Origin: Helianthus annuus | Lineage: Eukaryota; Streptophyta; Magnoliopsida; Asterales; Asteraceae | DNA: 64,000 nucleotides | Assembly (NCBI RefSeq): GCF_002127325.2 | Contig: NC_035436.2 | Coordinates: 109,391,591 to 109,455,590 of the forward strand | Direction: 5' to 3' | Part shown: piece after piece, positions 11,693 to 24,400 of the stretch | Position numbering within the stretch: the first letter of the stretch is position 1 | Layout: each line of letters opens with the position of its first letter | Notes under the pieces: model-generated | Databases searched by the model: none | The model's input: the letters and a program-made list of their open reading frames with translations, nothing else | What the model was told of the DNA's origin: nothing | Translations under genes and position numbers: made by a program

Positions 11693-13555
11693 GTTGACGT
11701 AGTCTTCAGCAGTCTTTAGCTCCTGAGTCTTCAGTCTTCAGTCTTGGTCTATCTTCAACTCTTTGTCTTCTTATCTAAAACATACTTCACAGGTTTTAGA
11801 ATCACAACTAACTCTAACTTCCATCTTCCCTTTTTACTGTTGATCCAGACTCCCCCTTTCATTGACTCCCCCTCTCAATATGCTAGAATCTAAGATATCT
11901 GGTTCAAACTTTGACAGTTAGCTTCCGTTGTAAATAATGAAGTCCAAACCTGTTTATCCTGCACATTCTCTACCTCAACATAAGTTTCACAAATTTATGA
12001 CAATTGAATTTAGTAAACTTACAGGTAGACATCATTTTCAACAAACATATTAGTTACATTAAGTTCAAATGAATGACCTTGATTAGCTCAACCCACAATC
12101 TTTCAATTAAATTTATATATATGACATTCAAGGAATTTTCGACACAATTTCCCAATCCTGTTCATCATGTTTAGCACTCGAATTTTGAATATCAGCTCTT
12201 CAACATCAGTTGTCGAAAATCTTTTTGGATTTTTGTTTTTGAATGAAAAGCAGTAAACAAATATATACAGATAATATTTTTGTGAGTTTGTGAAAGAGGA
12301 TCATATCAGTTCATGAGACAAATCACTAGCACCGTTAAGCTTTAATCATTTTAAGTTCTAAACGATTCACGTCGATTGTCGATATAGTTGTCCTCTTAAA
12401 TTTTCACACAATTTTCAATCTATTCAGGATACGATTTAGATGTTTTATGAAATTAGCTCAATTCATGTGTCCCACCTCTTGAATATACTCCCGTATCCAG
12501 AATCCCAATATTCAGTCTTACAGGTAACTATACTACAATGATATCTATTCATAAATTAGGGGTTAAATGCGAGAACTGAGGGATCTCAGGTCGATACTTC
12601 CATATGCGCAGAGAGATATCAGTTTCGACTTTACAGTATGTCCCCTTTAGAGGATCTTTTCAGCTACAACAGATGATTATCAATTTTATTGTCTAATCAG
12701 CTGAGGGCTTTATGCTATGTTTCAAGCATTTGAGGCAAAGCATTATTCAAGGACTAGGTCAGAACTTCCATTCAGCAGAAGTCCCGGAATAATACCCCAG
12801 ACATCATTGAGTATAAAAACCTAGTATATCAGAATAAGAGACCTTTCAAACGAGATTTCAGGGGTTACCTATATATCCAAGTAGTGTTCCCCACGAATTT
12901 CGCAAGTTTGAAATTTTAGGTTTATATCCCGAATAAATCTACTAAATGTGTAAAAACCTATCGACACATCATCAGTGAGACCGTTTATCACATTTGACAT
13001 TTCATTTCTTTAGCGTGCTGTGATAGTCCACTGATGTACTATCATTTCCTCTTTTTTTTCAACAAAACTCATTTTTGATTTTTCAATGTTTTTGGTATTT
13101 TCAAATTTTCTAAATTTTTTTTTAAATTTTTCTCCCCCTAAAATCAAAATATGTTTCAATTTTGATTTTCAAGGAAAATTTGAAAACTGTACAAATAAAA
13201 TGACAAACTGGTATCGAATTACTTCAATTCGCCATTCATTTGGCATAAACAGTCAGAACTCCCCCTGACAACAAACTATTTTCCCATTTAGATTTCAAAA
13301 CACTTAAGTTTGTTTTAATCAAAATGGTTTTTCCGGAAAATTAGTTTTGTATGTCATTTCACAAATTCGGGGTTCTTTCATCACATTGTTTTCCTTTAAT
13401 CACTTGTCGGAAAGATAAATTAAGTACAATTTAATGTCCTTGATTAGTCTTTAGTAATTCGAAATATCACAATTACCAACCAGTGAATTTCTCAAGAAAG
13501 ATGCCGATACCTGTTCCACACTTACCAACCTGGGAAATCCGGCAAGTCAGGATTT
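11693..13555 (-). other. Conserved non-coding 3' region of element E
   Basis: About 1.9 kb between the gag stop and the PPT with no ORF that I can assign. Blocks of it recur in D (25681-27835), F1 (31295-32321) and F2 (32765-34918): a segment with GGGTTACCTATATATCC and AGGACTAGGTCAGAACTTCC, a segment with AATATACTCCCGTATCCAG, and a segment with GAACTCCCCCTGA. It occupies the place that pol has in autonomous Copia elements. What it does is unknown. Confidence 0.75.
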
Positions 13556-15538
13556 TCATTTAAACAGATTCACCCAAGCCTGACCAGCCTTGGGTTTGAC
13601 AGTTTTTACCTCAACAACTGGCTCTTCTGGTTTCAACACACCAGAATCATTGCCTGAATGTGGCTTGTCTGACTTTGATGAGTCAGATTCATCACCAACA
13701 CGTGGCTCCTTTGTTTCCGAAGAAACAAATTCCTTGCCAGGAACTTTTTCTTTCTTATTTAACCTGTCTGTCCTCAGATTTGTATCTGATGAACTCAGTT
13801 TGCTTGATTTGTCAGTCTTTGATGAGCAAACTGGATTATCAGAACTCTTTTCTGATTTTCTTGTTGTATCCGAGGACAAAATCCTTTCCAGATATTCTCT
13901 GGCCTTCTTCCTGTTCTTTCGCAGTCTGTCTTTTTGCCCCTGAGAAAGTTCTACTTTTGTTTCCTGAACTTTAGGTTCTTGAACCTTCTGTTCTTTGGGC
14001 TTGACGTTGACTGGTTTCTTTGCCGTTATTTGAGATTCAACCCTCGATCTTCCCATCGATCTCCTTGGGCAATCTCTAGCAATGTGGCCTCTGATTTGAC
14101 AATTAAAGCATCTTCTCGTCTCATAATTCCATCTTTGGCAGTTAACAGCGATGTGTCCTTGATAACCGCATCGGTAACACACTCTGTTATCGTACCATGT
14201 ACCACCATCACACCAAACGCTCAGATCATAGCATTGTCTGGCTTTGTGGTAGTCATTACTCCTCCGAAAAGCTGGATTTGGCTTTGTAGCACTATGGTCA
14301 AACCTGCACCACTTATTACCAACTATTTTTGAGTTTTCATTTTTAAATTTTTGTGTTTTTTATACTGATTGGATGACCGATCTGATGAGCTTTTATTATC
14401 TTTTTGAACATTTTTCAAATTTTTATCTTTTTGTTTCTGTTCTGCATTCTTCTTAACAAGTTTTTGATTTGAGCATTCACCTATTTCAGTAGATTGCAAA
14501 ATAGTATTTTGAAATTTTTCTTGTAAATCTAAAAATATTTTTCTTTTCTTTTCTTTTTCATCATCAGATTTGTCATCACAATCTTCAATTTTGACTTTGT
14601 CAAAATTTGTGACATTGTCACTTATTGGAACAGAATTGATCGGTTTTGGACAGGGAAAATTCAAACTATCTGATGCAGTCACAAAACCTTTCAATTTCTT
14701 TTTAAGTTCATCAATCTTGTTTCTTGAATTCTCAGCTTCTTTTTCAAGCTGAGAGATTCTTTCAAGATAGAACTTGATTGAATTTTCATTTTCAATTTTA
14801 AGATTTTCAAGAACAGATTTTTCATTTTCCAAACCATTTAACTGTTCTTGAAATCTTGTTTCATTTTCTTTCGGATTTCTGTTTTCCAATTTTATCCAGA
14901 AATCTTCGTCTTCTGAAGATTTTCTTTTGTTTTCAAAAACTTTTTCATTTTCTTTCAAAATTTTGTTTTCTGATGTCAAACTGTTTAAGTCATTCAACAG
15001 TTTATCATGCTCAGATTTTAGCTTTTCATACTTCAAGCATAACTCCAAAATCCGTTCATTATCATCCTTCTTCTTGATCTTCAGAGTATCGTTTTCCAAT
15101 GTCAAACTCTCCACATCCTTCAAGAGTTTCACTGTCTGCTTCTGATTTTTCACATTTCGAGCATTTTTCATTCATCTTTTTCTCTTCTTTTTCTTTCTTC
15201 TCTTTCTTCTTTTTCTCTTCTTTCTCCTTTTTCTCTTTCTCTTCTTGTATCATTTTCTCAGTTGGAGTTCCCCACCATTTGTGCTGCCAATACTCATCTT
15301 CTTCTTTGTATTCCTTGATGATGGCTTCCATATCAAGCGTGCTGTCATCAATCGCAATATTTCCGTACTCATCCAGATAACACTCCCTTTTCAGATCCCA
15401 TCTTCCCGCTCTCCTAGCGTCCAGATAGATACGAGAAATTCTAAGGATTTTGTATTCGGCAAGCATTTTCCGATAACAATACTTCTGCTCTTAAGTACGA
15501 TCATCTTTCCATGGAATAGGTTCACCGTTATTCGCCAT
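13556..15538 (-). pseudogene. Gag-like nucleocapsid/coiled-coil gene of element E, broken
   Basis: Read on the minus strand from ATG 15538: MANNGEPIPWKD, then TAA (15493-15491), then a tract rich in Glu and Lys (about 15260-15160), then a long coiled coil (15171-14400) that enters in another frame after a frameshift near 15150. A second frameshift lies near 14325. The C-terminal part has two CCHC zinc knuckles (CYRCGYQGHIAVNC and CFNCQIRGHIARDC, about 14180-14085) and ends PKAGQAWVNLFK at 13556. It matches the C-terminal part of the D gag, including the PKAGQAWV tail. The capsid-like N-terminal domain seen in D (WQNRFENWVQAY region) is not found here. The product would bind RNA in virus-like particles; with the capsid missing its role is unclear. 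Confidence 0.82.
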
Positions 15539-16226
15539 GAACTTATGTTCGTGAATTACCTGCAAGATTCAGCCAATCACTTAGAAAAATTTTTGAAGAT
15601 TTTGAAAAACAGAGACAGAAAAGCGGATCTATTTGTGTGATTGACAGATAAGCGAATCTGTATTGATCAGATAAGCGAATCTGTTCGAGCGAACCAAATA
15701 AGCGAACCAGACAATATTAGTTCGAGCGGACCAGGTAATGTACGTTCGAGCGAACCAGCAAATGTCCGTTCGAGCGGACCAGAAACTGTTTGTATAAGCG
15801 GACCGTATGAGCGAATCTGTACTTGAACAGATAAGCGGACCAGCAATGTATGTTCGAGCGGACCTATATGCGTCCGTTCGAGCGAAACTATCAGTAAAAC
15901 TGTCTGAATGAGCGAACCTGATTGGTTATTTCGAACGAACCTAATGTGAATTACGAGCGGATCTATCAATTTTTGTCCAAAAAGCGAACCTCTTGATGTT
16001 CGAAAAAGCAAACCAAGGTTTTTACCCAATTTTAACCATTTTTAATCCAAGTTTTAACCTAAAACTTTCTAGGGTTTGTTATTAGTATGTATTACACGTT
16101 ATACTCCTTTTTCAGACAATTTCAACCGTAGGAATCACTATAAATCGAAAAAGTATGAGAGAAAGTGAGCAGAAATCAGAGAATTCGGTAGAATCAAGCT
16201 GTAGTAGTATGAGGTCCTCGTCCTGA
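15539..16226 (-). repeat. Element E leader with an array of AGCGRACC words
   Basis: The 5' leader between primer site and gag holds about 18 copies of AGCGAACC, AGCGGACC or close variants (plus-strand reading) between 15620 and 16010, spaced mostly 10-30 bp, often as TTCGAGCGGACC. The same word is in the LTR U3. There is no supported gene in this stretch. Confidence 0.8.
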
Positions 16227-16238
16227 GCTCTGATACCA
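16227..16238 (-). other. Primer binding site of element E (tRNA-iMet)
   Basis: The minus strand reads TGGTATCAGAGC, two bases from the LTR end at 16241. It proves that E is transcribed leftward. Confidence 0.92.
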
Positions 16239-16240
16239 CT

Positions 16241-16696
16241 TGTTGGACCGTGTTCCGACCCTGAAAAGTCAGCCGAGACAGTTCATCTTCACGTACGAAG
16301 GCGGAATCAACATAAATGAAGTTACAACAGCTATTCCTTTCTAATTTCTTCTCTTTTATTGCTTTCTGATTACAATTTGACAGAGTTTCGTTCCACAAGC
16401 AATGGTCTAGGTCCGCTCTAATGAACACAAGTGAACAGGTATATATAGGAGTGAGTGGTTCGCTTATATGGACTGCCATATGAGCGGACCTACTACAACG
16501 CCACATAAGCGAACCTTACCTGTTGACACTATAAGCGAACCTATTCAAGACCCTATGAGCGGACGTACTATAAACATGTACATAATAGCGAATCTATCAA
16601 CATAAAACCTAATTTTGACATTCCAGACCCTATGTTGACCTATCTTGACCTAAGACTTGATGTAGACGAAGTCAACAGACATTCCGTGCACTAACA
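16241..16696 (-). repeat. 5' LTR of element E
   Basis: It is 456 bp, with ends TGTTGG and CTAACA on the plus strand, followed by target duplication AGTTC (16697-16701). About 13 mismatches with the left LTR. Confidence 0.93.
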
Positions 16697-19063
16697 AGTT
16701 CGTTATTGTTTTCATCGACGACATCCTGATCTACTCTAAGAGTCAGGAGGAACACGAGCGTCATCTACGGCTTATTTTGGAAATCCTCAGAACAGAACAG
16801 TTGTACGCTAAGTTTTCGAAATGTGACTTTTGGCTTCCCAAGGTTCACCTTCTAGGCCACGTGGTAATCAAGGATGGGATTCATGTTGATCCATCCATGG
16901 TAGACTCGATTAAGAACTGGCCTGCACCTCGCACACCAACGGAAATTCGCCAATTCTTAGGTTTGGTAGGTTACTACAGGAGGTTTATCAAGTATTTTTC
17001 CAAGATTGCGCAACCTCTCACCTTACTAACGCAGAAGGGCGTTACTTATCATTGGGGTAATACACAGGAATCAGCATTTCAGCACTTAAAGGATAGACTT
17101 TGCAGTGCACCTATTCTTTCATTGCCAGAGGGCACAGATGACTTTGTAGTTTACTGCGACGCATCGATTCAGGGTCTTGGTTGTGTGTTGATGCAACGGG
17201 ATAAAGTCATTTCTTACGCCTCGCGCCAACTTAAGACTCACGAAAGGAATTATACTACACACGATCTGGAGCTGGGAGTTGTTGTATTCGCGCTTAAGAT
17301 ATGGAGACATTACCTGTACGGTACCAAGTGCACCATTTACACCGATCACAAGAGTCTCGAGCATATCTTCAAACAGAAGGAGTTGAACATGCGACAACGT
17401 CGATGGGTCGAGTTACTGACTGACTATGAGTGCACGATCAAGTACCATCCAGGCAAAGCCAATGTTGTGGCCGATGCCCTCAGTCGAAAGGATACTACAC
17501 CTAGGCGTGTACGAGCGTTACAACTCACCATCCAGTCTAGTCTTCCGGCACAGATACGAGATGCTCAGGTGGAAGCATTGAAACCAGAAAACGTCAGGGT
17601 TGAAGCCTTACGCGGCTCATGGTAGAGGTTAGAATAAAAGGAAGACGACGCCTATTACGTAACAGGACGCATCTGGGTCCCACTCTACGGCGATTTACGA
17701 GAACTTGTCATGGATGAAACACATAAGTCTCGTTATTCGGTACATCCTGGTTCGGATAAGATGTACCCCGATCTCAGAAGTACGTATTGGTGGCCTAGCA
17801 TGAAAGCTCACATAGCAACTTACGTCAGCAAATGTTTGACTTGTGCGAGAGTCAAGATGGAATATCAGAAACCATCAGGCCTACTCCAGCAACCAAAGAT
17901 ACCTCAATAGAAATGGGAGGAAATTCCCATGGATTTTGTTACTGGCCTGCCTAGATCGCAACGTGGGAATGATACTATTTGGGTGATCGTGGATCGACTC
18001 ACTAAGTCGGCACACTTCTTGGTTATCAAGGAAACAGACAAGTTCTCTACCTTAGCAGACATTTACTTAAAGGAAGTGGTTTCGAGGCATGGGGTGCCAA
18101 CCTCTATTATTTCCGACCGTGATGCACGTTTTACTTCCGAGTTATGGAAAGCAATGCACAAGTCTTTTGGCTCAGATTTAGACATGAGCACCGCTTATCA
18201 TCCGCAGACGGATGGGCAGTCTGAGCGCACTATTCAAACACTTGAAGACATGCTTAGGGCATGTGTGATTGATTTTGGCAACGGCTGTGAAAAACATCTC
18301 CCATTGGTGGAGTTTTCATATAATAACAGTTACCACACCAGCATTCAAGCCGCTCCGTTTGAGGCATTGTACGGGCGTAAATGCCGATCACCACTTTGTT
18401 GGGCAGAGGTGGGTGATAGTCAGATCATGCGTCTAGAACTTGTGGTAGACACAATGGAAAGGATTGCACAGATACGACAATGAATGGCGGCAGCCCGTGA
18501 CCGTCAGAAAAGCTATGCCGATAAGCGTAGGAAACCTCTAGAATTTCAGGTTTGGGACCGGGTTCTACTCAAAGTCTAACCGTGGAAAGGTGTGGTTTGT
18601 TTTGGCAAACGAGATAAACTTAACCCACGCTACATTGGACCGTTCGAAATCATCGAGAAAATAGGCAAGGTGGCCTACAAACTGAACCTACCAGCAGAAC
18701 TCAGTGGGGTTCACAACGTATTTCACGTGTCAAATCTGAAGAAGTGTCTGTCAGATGAGACCCTCATAGTTCCTTTTAAGGAACTCACTATAGACGACCA
18801 GTTGCGATTCGTCGAGGAACCAGTAGAGATTACAGACCATGATGTGAAAGTTCTCAAGCACACCAGAATACCTCTTGTTCGAGTTCGTTGGAACTCCCGT
18901 CGTGGCCCAGAGTTCACCTAGGAACGAGAAGACCAAATGAAACTCAAGCATCCCCAGTTGTTCAGCAACAATGCAACTACTACTGAGGCTGAAGCTACTA
19001 CAGAATTTCGGGATGAAATTCCAAATCAACGGGGGGATGATGTGACACCCCAGGAAAACCAGT
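16697..19063 (+). pseudogene. Element C pol remainder: RT end, RNase H, integrase, chromodomain
   Basis: It continues the RT from [11 protein letters not shown] (about 16705) through the connection (GYYRRF), RNase H ([27 protein letters not shown] to about 17500), integrase zinc finger ([14 protein letters not shown]), integrase core ([28 protein letters not shown]) and chromodomain (VEEPVEITD to about 18940). In-frame stops: TAG 17623-17625, TAA 17635-17637, TAG 17908-17910, TGA 18481-18483, TAA at about 18578, TAG 18919-18921. Several of these replace Trp or Arg codons as C-to-T or G-to-A changes, as expected from deamination of methylated cytosine in silenced repeats. The ORF is dead, but its domain order is intact. 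Confidence 0.9.
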
Positions 19064-19129
19064 AAACCACACAACTTGACTAGCTTCCTCAGTAACCGCA
19101 TGCTAAATTTCGGGACGGAATTTCTTTCA

Positions 19130-19141
19130 AGTTGGGGATAA
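19130..19141 (+). other. Polypurine tract of element C
   Basis: AGTTGGGGATAA lies directly before TGTGACAAC. A second purine run followed by TGTGACA is about 100 bp upstream (near 19030-19045), as in A and B. Confidence 0.8.
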
Positions 19142-19348
19142 TGTGACAACTCGAGTTTCCAAGATTCCATCTTCGTATTAATTGCACGTTAAATGTTTAG
19201 TTGTTTGCTTGTTTGCCTTGTAATTGTACACATTGGATTGTATGTTGAGATGTTTGTTGGATATGTTATCTATTTAATGTGATTAAAGTGGTTGATGATA
19301 TAACATGTAACCTGTTTGAAAAACTTAAAGTGTTTAAACTTGAGTGAG

Positions 19349-19456
19349 TCCGACGAAACAGGCGTTTCGCCATAACACACTTCGACGAAACAGGGATTGA
19401 CGAAACGGGAGTGTTTCACCGCCCACACTTCGACGAAACAGGCGTTTCGTGGCCCA
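19349..19456 (+). repeat. CGAAAC/GTTTCG word cluster, first part
   Basis: Repeated CGAAAC...GTTTCG inverted repeats such as CGAAACAGGCGTTTCG occur three to four times. A second cluster at 20090-20282 includes GACGAAACC/GGTTTCGTC and GACGAAAC/GTTTCGTC with unrelated loops. Confidence 0.75.
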
Positions 19457-20610
19457 CTTCACTCCGAAGCCCAGTTAGGGCCCAACACGTTACAACTTCA
19501 TATTTAACAAGTTAGGGTTACGTAAAAGTTTTGGTAATCAGTTTTCAACCCTAGAACTCTCTCTGTGCGACGGAAACCTTGAATCCTTGAAGCCCTCTAG
19601 ATCAATCAAGTTATTGTTCCATCTATTGCGGTTAGTGTTTAACCTTTGCATGATTATTAAATTGTTACCATTGCTAACTGTTAACCTAGAACATGATTCA
19701 TCGATGTTATGTAATGCTTGATCTTATGTTTGGATTCCACTATCGATTGTTGATGATGATTACTATGAACGATAACGAAACTTGTAAACACGATTCGGAT
19801 TATGATGACAAAATGTTGAATCTGTTAACATATAGGGTTCTTGCTGTCGTTAGTTCAAATGGATTATGGTTCAATGATATAGGTTGATTAATATTGTAAA
19901 TCTGTGAGCTTGTGTTCATGTAATGATCATCGTATGAATAGATTATTTAAGACTAATGTTTGGCTCTGTTGTGATTGAATGCATATCGTATGATTGCTGT
20001 ATGATGATGATCGATGATAGTGTGTAACGGCTGTTCAGAATGACTAGGGTTTCTATGTGTAACTGATAACACGACGTAAGGAATTATTGGACGAAACGGT
20101 TATGCCGACCAAACTGATGTCGATGTAACACTTGCTTGTCGATGAAACACATGTCGACGAATCCGGAGTGTTTCGTCGATGGGGCTTACGACGAAACAGG
20201 GGTGTTTCGCCAGGGGAAATCATGACGAAACCAAGGGGTTTCGTCGAAGGGATTCACGACGAAACATGTATGTTTCGTCAAGTTACTTAACTACACACTG
20301 AACTCAGTTAAGTCTGTTAAGGGTTAACTGGGTTAGTTAGCTGTTGCTAAATGATGAGTATGACTTGCATGAACTTGTATAACTGATAAAATGTTATGCG
20401 TTACTTGTTACTTGCATGTACGTGATGATCTTGCCTGTTAGTCAAACATGTGAATGTCAACTGATTATGTGTACATGCATACTATAGGCTTTGATGAATT
20501 GTTTGTGTGAGTAATTTTAGCATACCGAGCAAACCGAGGTGAGTTCACACTTTCTACAAGGCATGGGATTCCCAAGGGTGGGGAATGGGTAAATAAACTA
20601 AACGGTAATC

Positions 20611-20726
20611 TACATAACCTCCTTGGGTAGGATATGTACGGCCATCATCCTTGGGTAGGATGCCACTATAACTCCTACGTATTCTCCTTGGGTAGAACTA
20701 CGTATGCTCGTCCTCCTTGGGTAGGA
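20611..20726 (+). repeat. Hairpin array with constant CCTTGGGT loop (element C LTR)
   Basis: Four inverted repeats in a row: TACATAACCT/AGGATATGTA (one mismatch, 20611-20638), CATCC/GGATG with loop TTGGGTA (20646-20662), TACGTA+TTCT/AGAA+TACGTA (20676-20704, one unpaired base), TCCT/AGGA (20711-20726). The loop CCTTGGGT is the same while the stems differ. The homologous array in I (28494-28611) has better stems. Confidence 0.8.
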
Positions 20727-21429
20727 AAGCAACCTTAACTTACTAGACAAAACTCTATCATGAAGTCCCTCCTCTTTATATCGACTTAATCGCCGAGGCC
20801 GATGGCGAGCGGGTCATTAGTTAATAGCGCTATTAGGTTTAACAAACCTCACACCATGTCGTTCGAATGGGCGTGTACTAATGGACTATGGCAAACTGTC
20901 AGTGATGATAGACACTGATGTAGGGCACCACTTATGTTTCGTTAGTAGTCGATATGGTATGGTCTGGTGGTTCACAGGGGAAGCCCCCCACTGATTATGG
21001 TCACGGTTTGGGAAACAAAAGAACTGGTTAACTCGTGGTTTACGAAATTACTTATGATTTCAAAACGAACTGGTAAAACTAAACAACCAACTGTGAACTC
21101 GCTCAACTTTGTTGTTGACTCGTTGTTACATGCCTTGCAGGTCTATAGGTACTCATGGAGCTTGCACAGGGAGGCGCGGTCGCTGTGGGACATGGACAGT
21201 GGGTGCCATGTTAAAAACAATATAACATTTCAAACTTGATACTTATGTTGGGTTTTTACATTTATGCTTCCGCTAAACACTAAACTATGTTTTGTTTCGG
21301 ACACCTTTCATATTGTGTGGTTGAATTTTATTTATTACTTACTATGTTCAATATGATTGGTGGCTTGATCCTGGTCAGTCACTCCTCCAAGTGGTGATAC
21401 TCCGCATGTGGATTTTGGGGGTGTGACAA

Positions 21430-24400
21430 GTTGCACCAGCTACAGCTGCTGAAACACTATACAGTGAGAACGAAACGGGAACTTATCAAAAACCACCGAA
21501 GCTGATGTATATTGAAGATTTTAAAGGGTGGCAGAATCGGTTTGAGAACTGGGTACAGGCATACAAGTTTGATACATGGTGTGCGCTTGAGAAAGATTAC
21601 GAGAAACCGAAAAATGAACGTGGGCTTGAAAAAGGTTTTAGTGATTTTTCAGAAACTGACAAATTGAAATACACAAGTGAAAAGATGATGATCAGCATTC
21701 TCCAGGAAGCAGTTAAAGAAGATATCTTTGTGTTACTTCAACATTCGGGTACTACACGGTCAATTTGGAATGCGTTGATTCAAAAGTTCAGAGGAAGTGC
21801 TGATATGATCAAAAACAAGAAGGCTTTGTTGAAAAAATCATTTGATACATTTACAGCCCTCGAAGGTGAATCAACAAAAAACGACTATTGACAGATATTG
21901 TCATCTAGTCTTAGAAATGGGAAGATTGGAGATAACAAAAGATAATGATGAGTGGGTGGATAAACTTGCTGATGCGTTACCACAACATAAGTGGGGAACG
22001 TACTTGTTGATTTTAAAACACACAAGAAAGTCTGAAAATATGAATCTAGCACAGTTATTCAAAATATTGAAGAGCATGAGTTGGATATTCAGAAAACGGC
22101 TATCATGACAAATCCAAATGCTAAACAGGACGTCAGTTTGTATTATCGAGGGAACAAGTTTGAGGCTACCCCCAGTCCCAGTCCAAAAATCCAAACTGGT
22201 TATAGTGCTGATGGTTCTTCAAGTCCAAATGTTAGCACTACAACTCAAAATGGTGGATATTCTTCATCATTTTCAAGTTTTGATCCAAACAGCACAACAT
22301 CAAGTCCTCAACAGCAGAATCCTACAAATCTACAGTGCAATGTTACTTTAAACATTCAAAATGGTCACAACTTGTCTCCTGAAATTGCTAAGCAACACAT
22401 GGCATCACTCGTTGCTATGTTGGAATCATATGAAAATTTGATTGCTGGCAAAATTGGAAATCCGATGCTTACAAAAGAAGATTATGACCAAATTGATGTA
22501 GAGGAACTTGAGTTGATGGATGTGAAGTGGTGTTTAGCTAGTGCTTGTAGGAGAGCTGAAAAATTTCAACAAATCACTGGCAGAGATGGTTTTCGTGAAC
22601 TAGCAAATTTTGCTTTAGGATTTGACAAATCAAAAGTGACTTGTTTTCGTTGCAAAGGAAAAGGTCATTTTAAACGAGAGTATAAAAACCAAGAAGCAAC
22701 TTGGAATCAAGATAAGAACAATTATTACCAGAAATCAATATTTCATCAGATTGAGCAACAACCATCATCATCTCGTGCCATTGACGATGGAAAGAAGAAA
22801 GCTTTAATTATCCATTAAGATGATGAAAAAGTTGCCGAGGGATTTAGTTGGGACAAATACATACCTGGAACAGCTCTTGTTGCTAAAATCCTGGGTGAAA
22901 ATGAGACTAGTCAGAAAAGAATCTCAATTTTTCCAGATTTAGGAAGTGATGTTGATACTGGTGATGAGGAAGAACATCTTAACAAAGCAAGAAAAGGCAT
23001 AGATCCTGACAGTTCTAATTTCTTTTTTGCAGATAAAGTTGAGATGCTGAATCAGAAAAAGATTGCCAAATTGAAGAGAGAGCTAGAAGCAGCAAAAATG
23101 CTAGCTGATGAAAAGGCAAAGACAAAAACTGGGGAAGCAAACGTTGAACCAGCAACTGAGAAAGTAATAGAGAAAATCGTCGAAGTAGAAAAGATTGTTG
23201 AAGTAGTGAAAGAAGTTGAAAAGATAGTCGAAGTTGAGAAACTTGTCGAAGTGGAGAAAATCGTTGAGGTTGAGAAGATAATTGAAGAAGAGGTTGAAAT
23301 TGAAAAACTGTGTTTGAAGTGTTTAGAACCTTGCAAAGTTTGTGAGGAGAAAGACAAGAGGATTGATGAATTAGAGAAGATAAAAGAAGATTTACTATCT
23401 GATGTGAAGTACGTGAAAGAGTCATACGATGTACTAAACAGAATAGTTGATGGTCTGAAAAAGACGAATACAGAAATTGAAAAAGCAATGGAAAAAATGA
23501 GCACACCATTAACGACAAAGCAAAGCGTCATCAATGAGTATATTGAAGACTGTGCTAAGCTGAAGCAGGAGTTGGAACTTGAGAAGATTGAGAGTGATAG
23601 GATTAAACGATTACTGTTGAGTTATACTACTTGTGATTATTTGATTGATCGTGTTTATCCTACAGTTGCAGGTCTTAAGGCTTTCAAGAAGGAAAAGACT
23701 GAAGATACTGATACTGGTAAGAAACCAAGTGTCCTGTATAACAGATCTCTGCCCCCAATCTTTGAAAGTTATTCTCCCAGAAAACCAAATGAGGAACGAG
23801 TTAATAAGGCTCTCAACATCAAGTTAAAGTATGAAATCATTGATGAATTACCAGACAATATTGATGTCACATTCACAGCGTCTGACACTGATCATGAGTC
23901 TGAGTTAGTAAAGAAAGTTGTCGATCAGGTGTTGGATATGGATGAAGAGTCAAAGTCGGAGTCTAAGTCAGATAGTTCGAGTTCGTCTGAGAAGAGTCCG
24001 AGTTCACCGGTTAAAAGGGTTTACAATAAAGAATTCCTGTTATCAAAATCTAATTTGAATGACGGATCAATCAAAGTAGCATATACGTTGAATGATTCAG
24101 ACAAATTATATTCTGATGAGGAATTCCTAATAAGAAGTGTTAAAACTGAGAAGATCAAACAGGTTTTCAAATTAACAGAAATTAATGTTTCTGAAAAAAA
24201 AGATTTAAATCTTTCTGAAAAACCTAAAAATTACACTTCAAGAGTTCAACAGAGAATGAACAAGAAAAAAGGTTATGGTTCTGGTTATGGTTTTCAACAG
24301 AGACCAAACAATAACAGTAATTTCAAAAAGAAAGGCTTAGGGTTTACACCACCAGAAAATTATAAAAATAAGAAAAATATTAAACCAAAAACAAAATTTG

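Larger units (their letters stand above)
11222..16696 (-). mobile_element. Element E: complete non-autonomous Copia-like LTR retrotransposon with gag only
   Basis: It is 5475 bp with two 456-bp LTRs (11222-11677 and 16241-16696), a tRNA-iMet primer site inside the right LTR and a polypurine tract beside the left LTR, so it reads on the minus strand. By eye the LTRs differ at about 13 positions (roughly 3%). The interior holds a broken gag-like gene (13556-15538) and nothing that resembles protease, integrase, RT or RNase H; 11691-13555 is AT-rich non-coding. Known plant analogues are gag-only (TR-GAG type) elements mobilised in trans; that assignment is inference. The family includes D, F1 and F2. 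Confidence 0.92.
11062..21428 (+). mobile_element. Element C: Tekay retrotransposon, 3' portion, hosts element 1 and E
   Basis: C is visible from mid reverse transcriptase (11062) to the end of its 3' LTR (21428). Element E (11222-16696) interrupts it. Its 5' LTR, gag, protease and the start of RT should lie to the left of element 1, outside the window. It ends TGTGACA at 21428, followed by AGTTG (21429-21433), the likely target duplication in the gag frame of D. Coding sequence and the 3' end organisation place it with A and B rather than with H and element 1. Confidence 0.88.
19142..21428 (+). repeat. 3' LTR of element C
   Basis: It is 2287 bp, TGTGACAAC...GTGTGACA. It contains CGACGAAAC/GTTTCGTC inverted-repeat words (19349-19456 and 20090-20282), then a block conserved in all A/B/C/I LTRs (GAGTTCACAC, AAGGCATGGGATTCCC) and a hairpin array (20611-20726). 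No coding function is evident; the short ORFs inside are not supported. Confidence 0.92.

Noticed and set aside
13086..13268. 60-codon plus-strand ORF rich in Phe/Asn
   Set aside because: It lies in AT-rich non-coding sequence of E, in the antisense direction, with no homologous ORF in D or F2.
15099..15380. Ser/Phe-rich plus-strand ORF
   Set aside because: It is antisense to the Glu/Lys-rich coiled coil of the E gag; GAA/AAG codons read as TTC/CTT on the other strand.
23015..23534. Long minus-strand ORFs opposite the D gag coiled coil
   Set aside because: Antisense of the VEKIVEVEK repeats; composition is explained by the sense codons.
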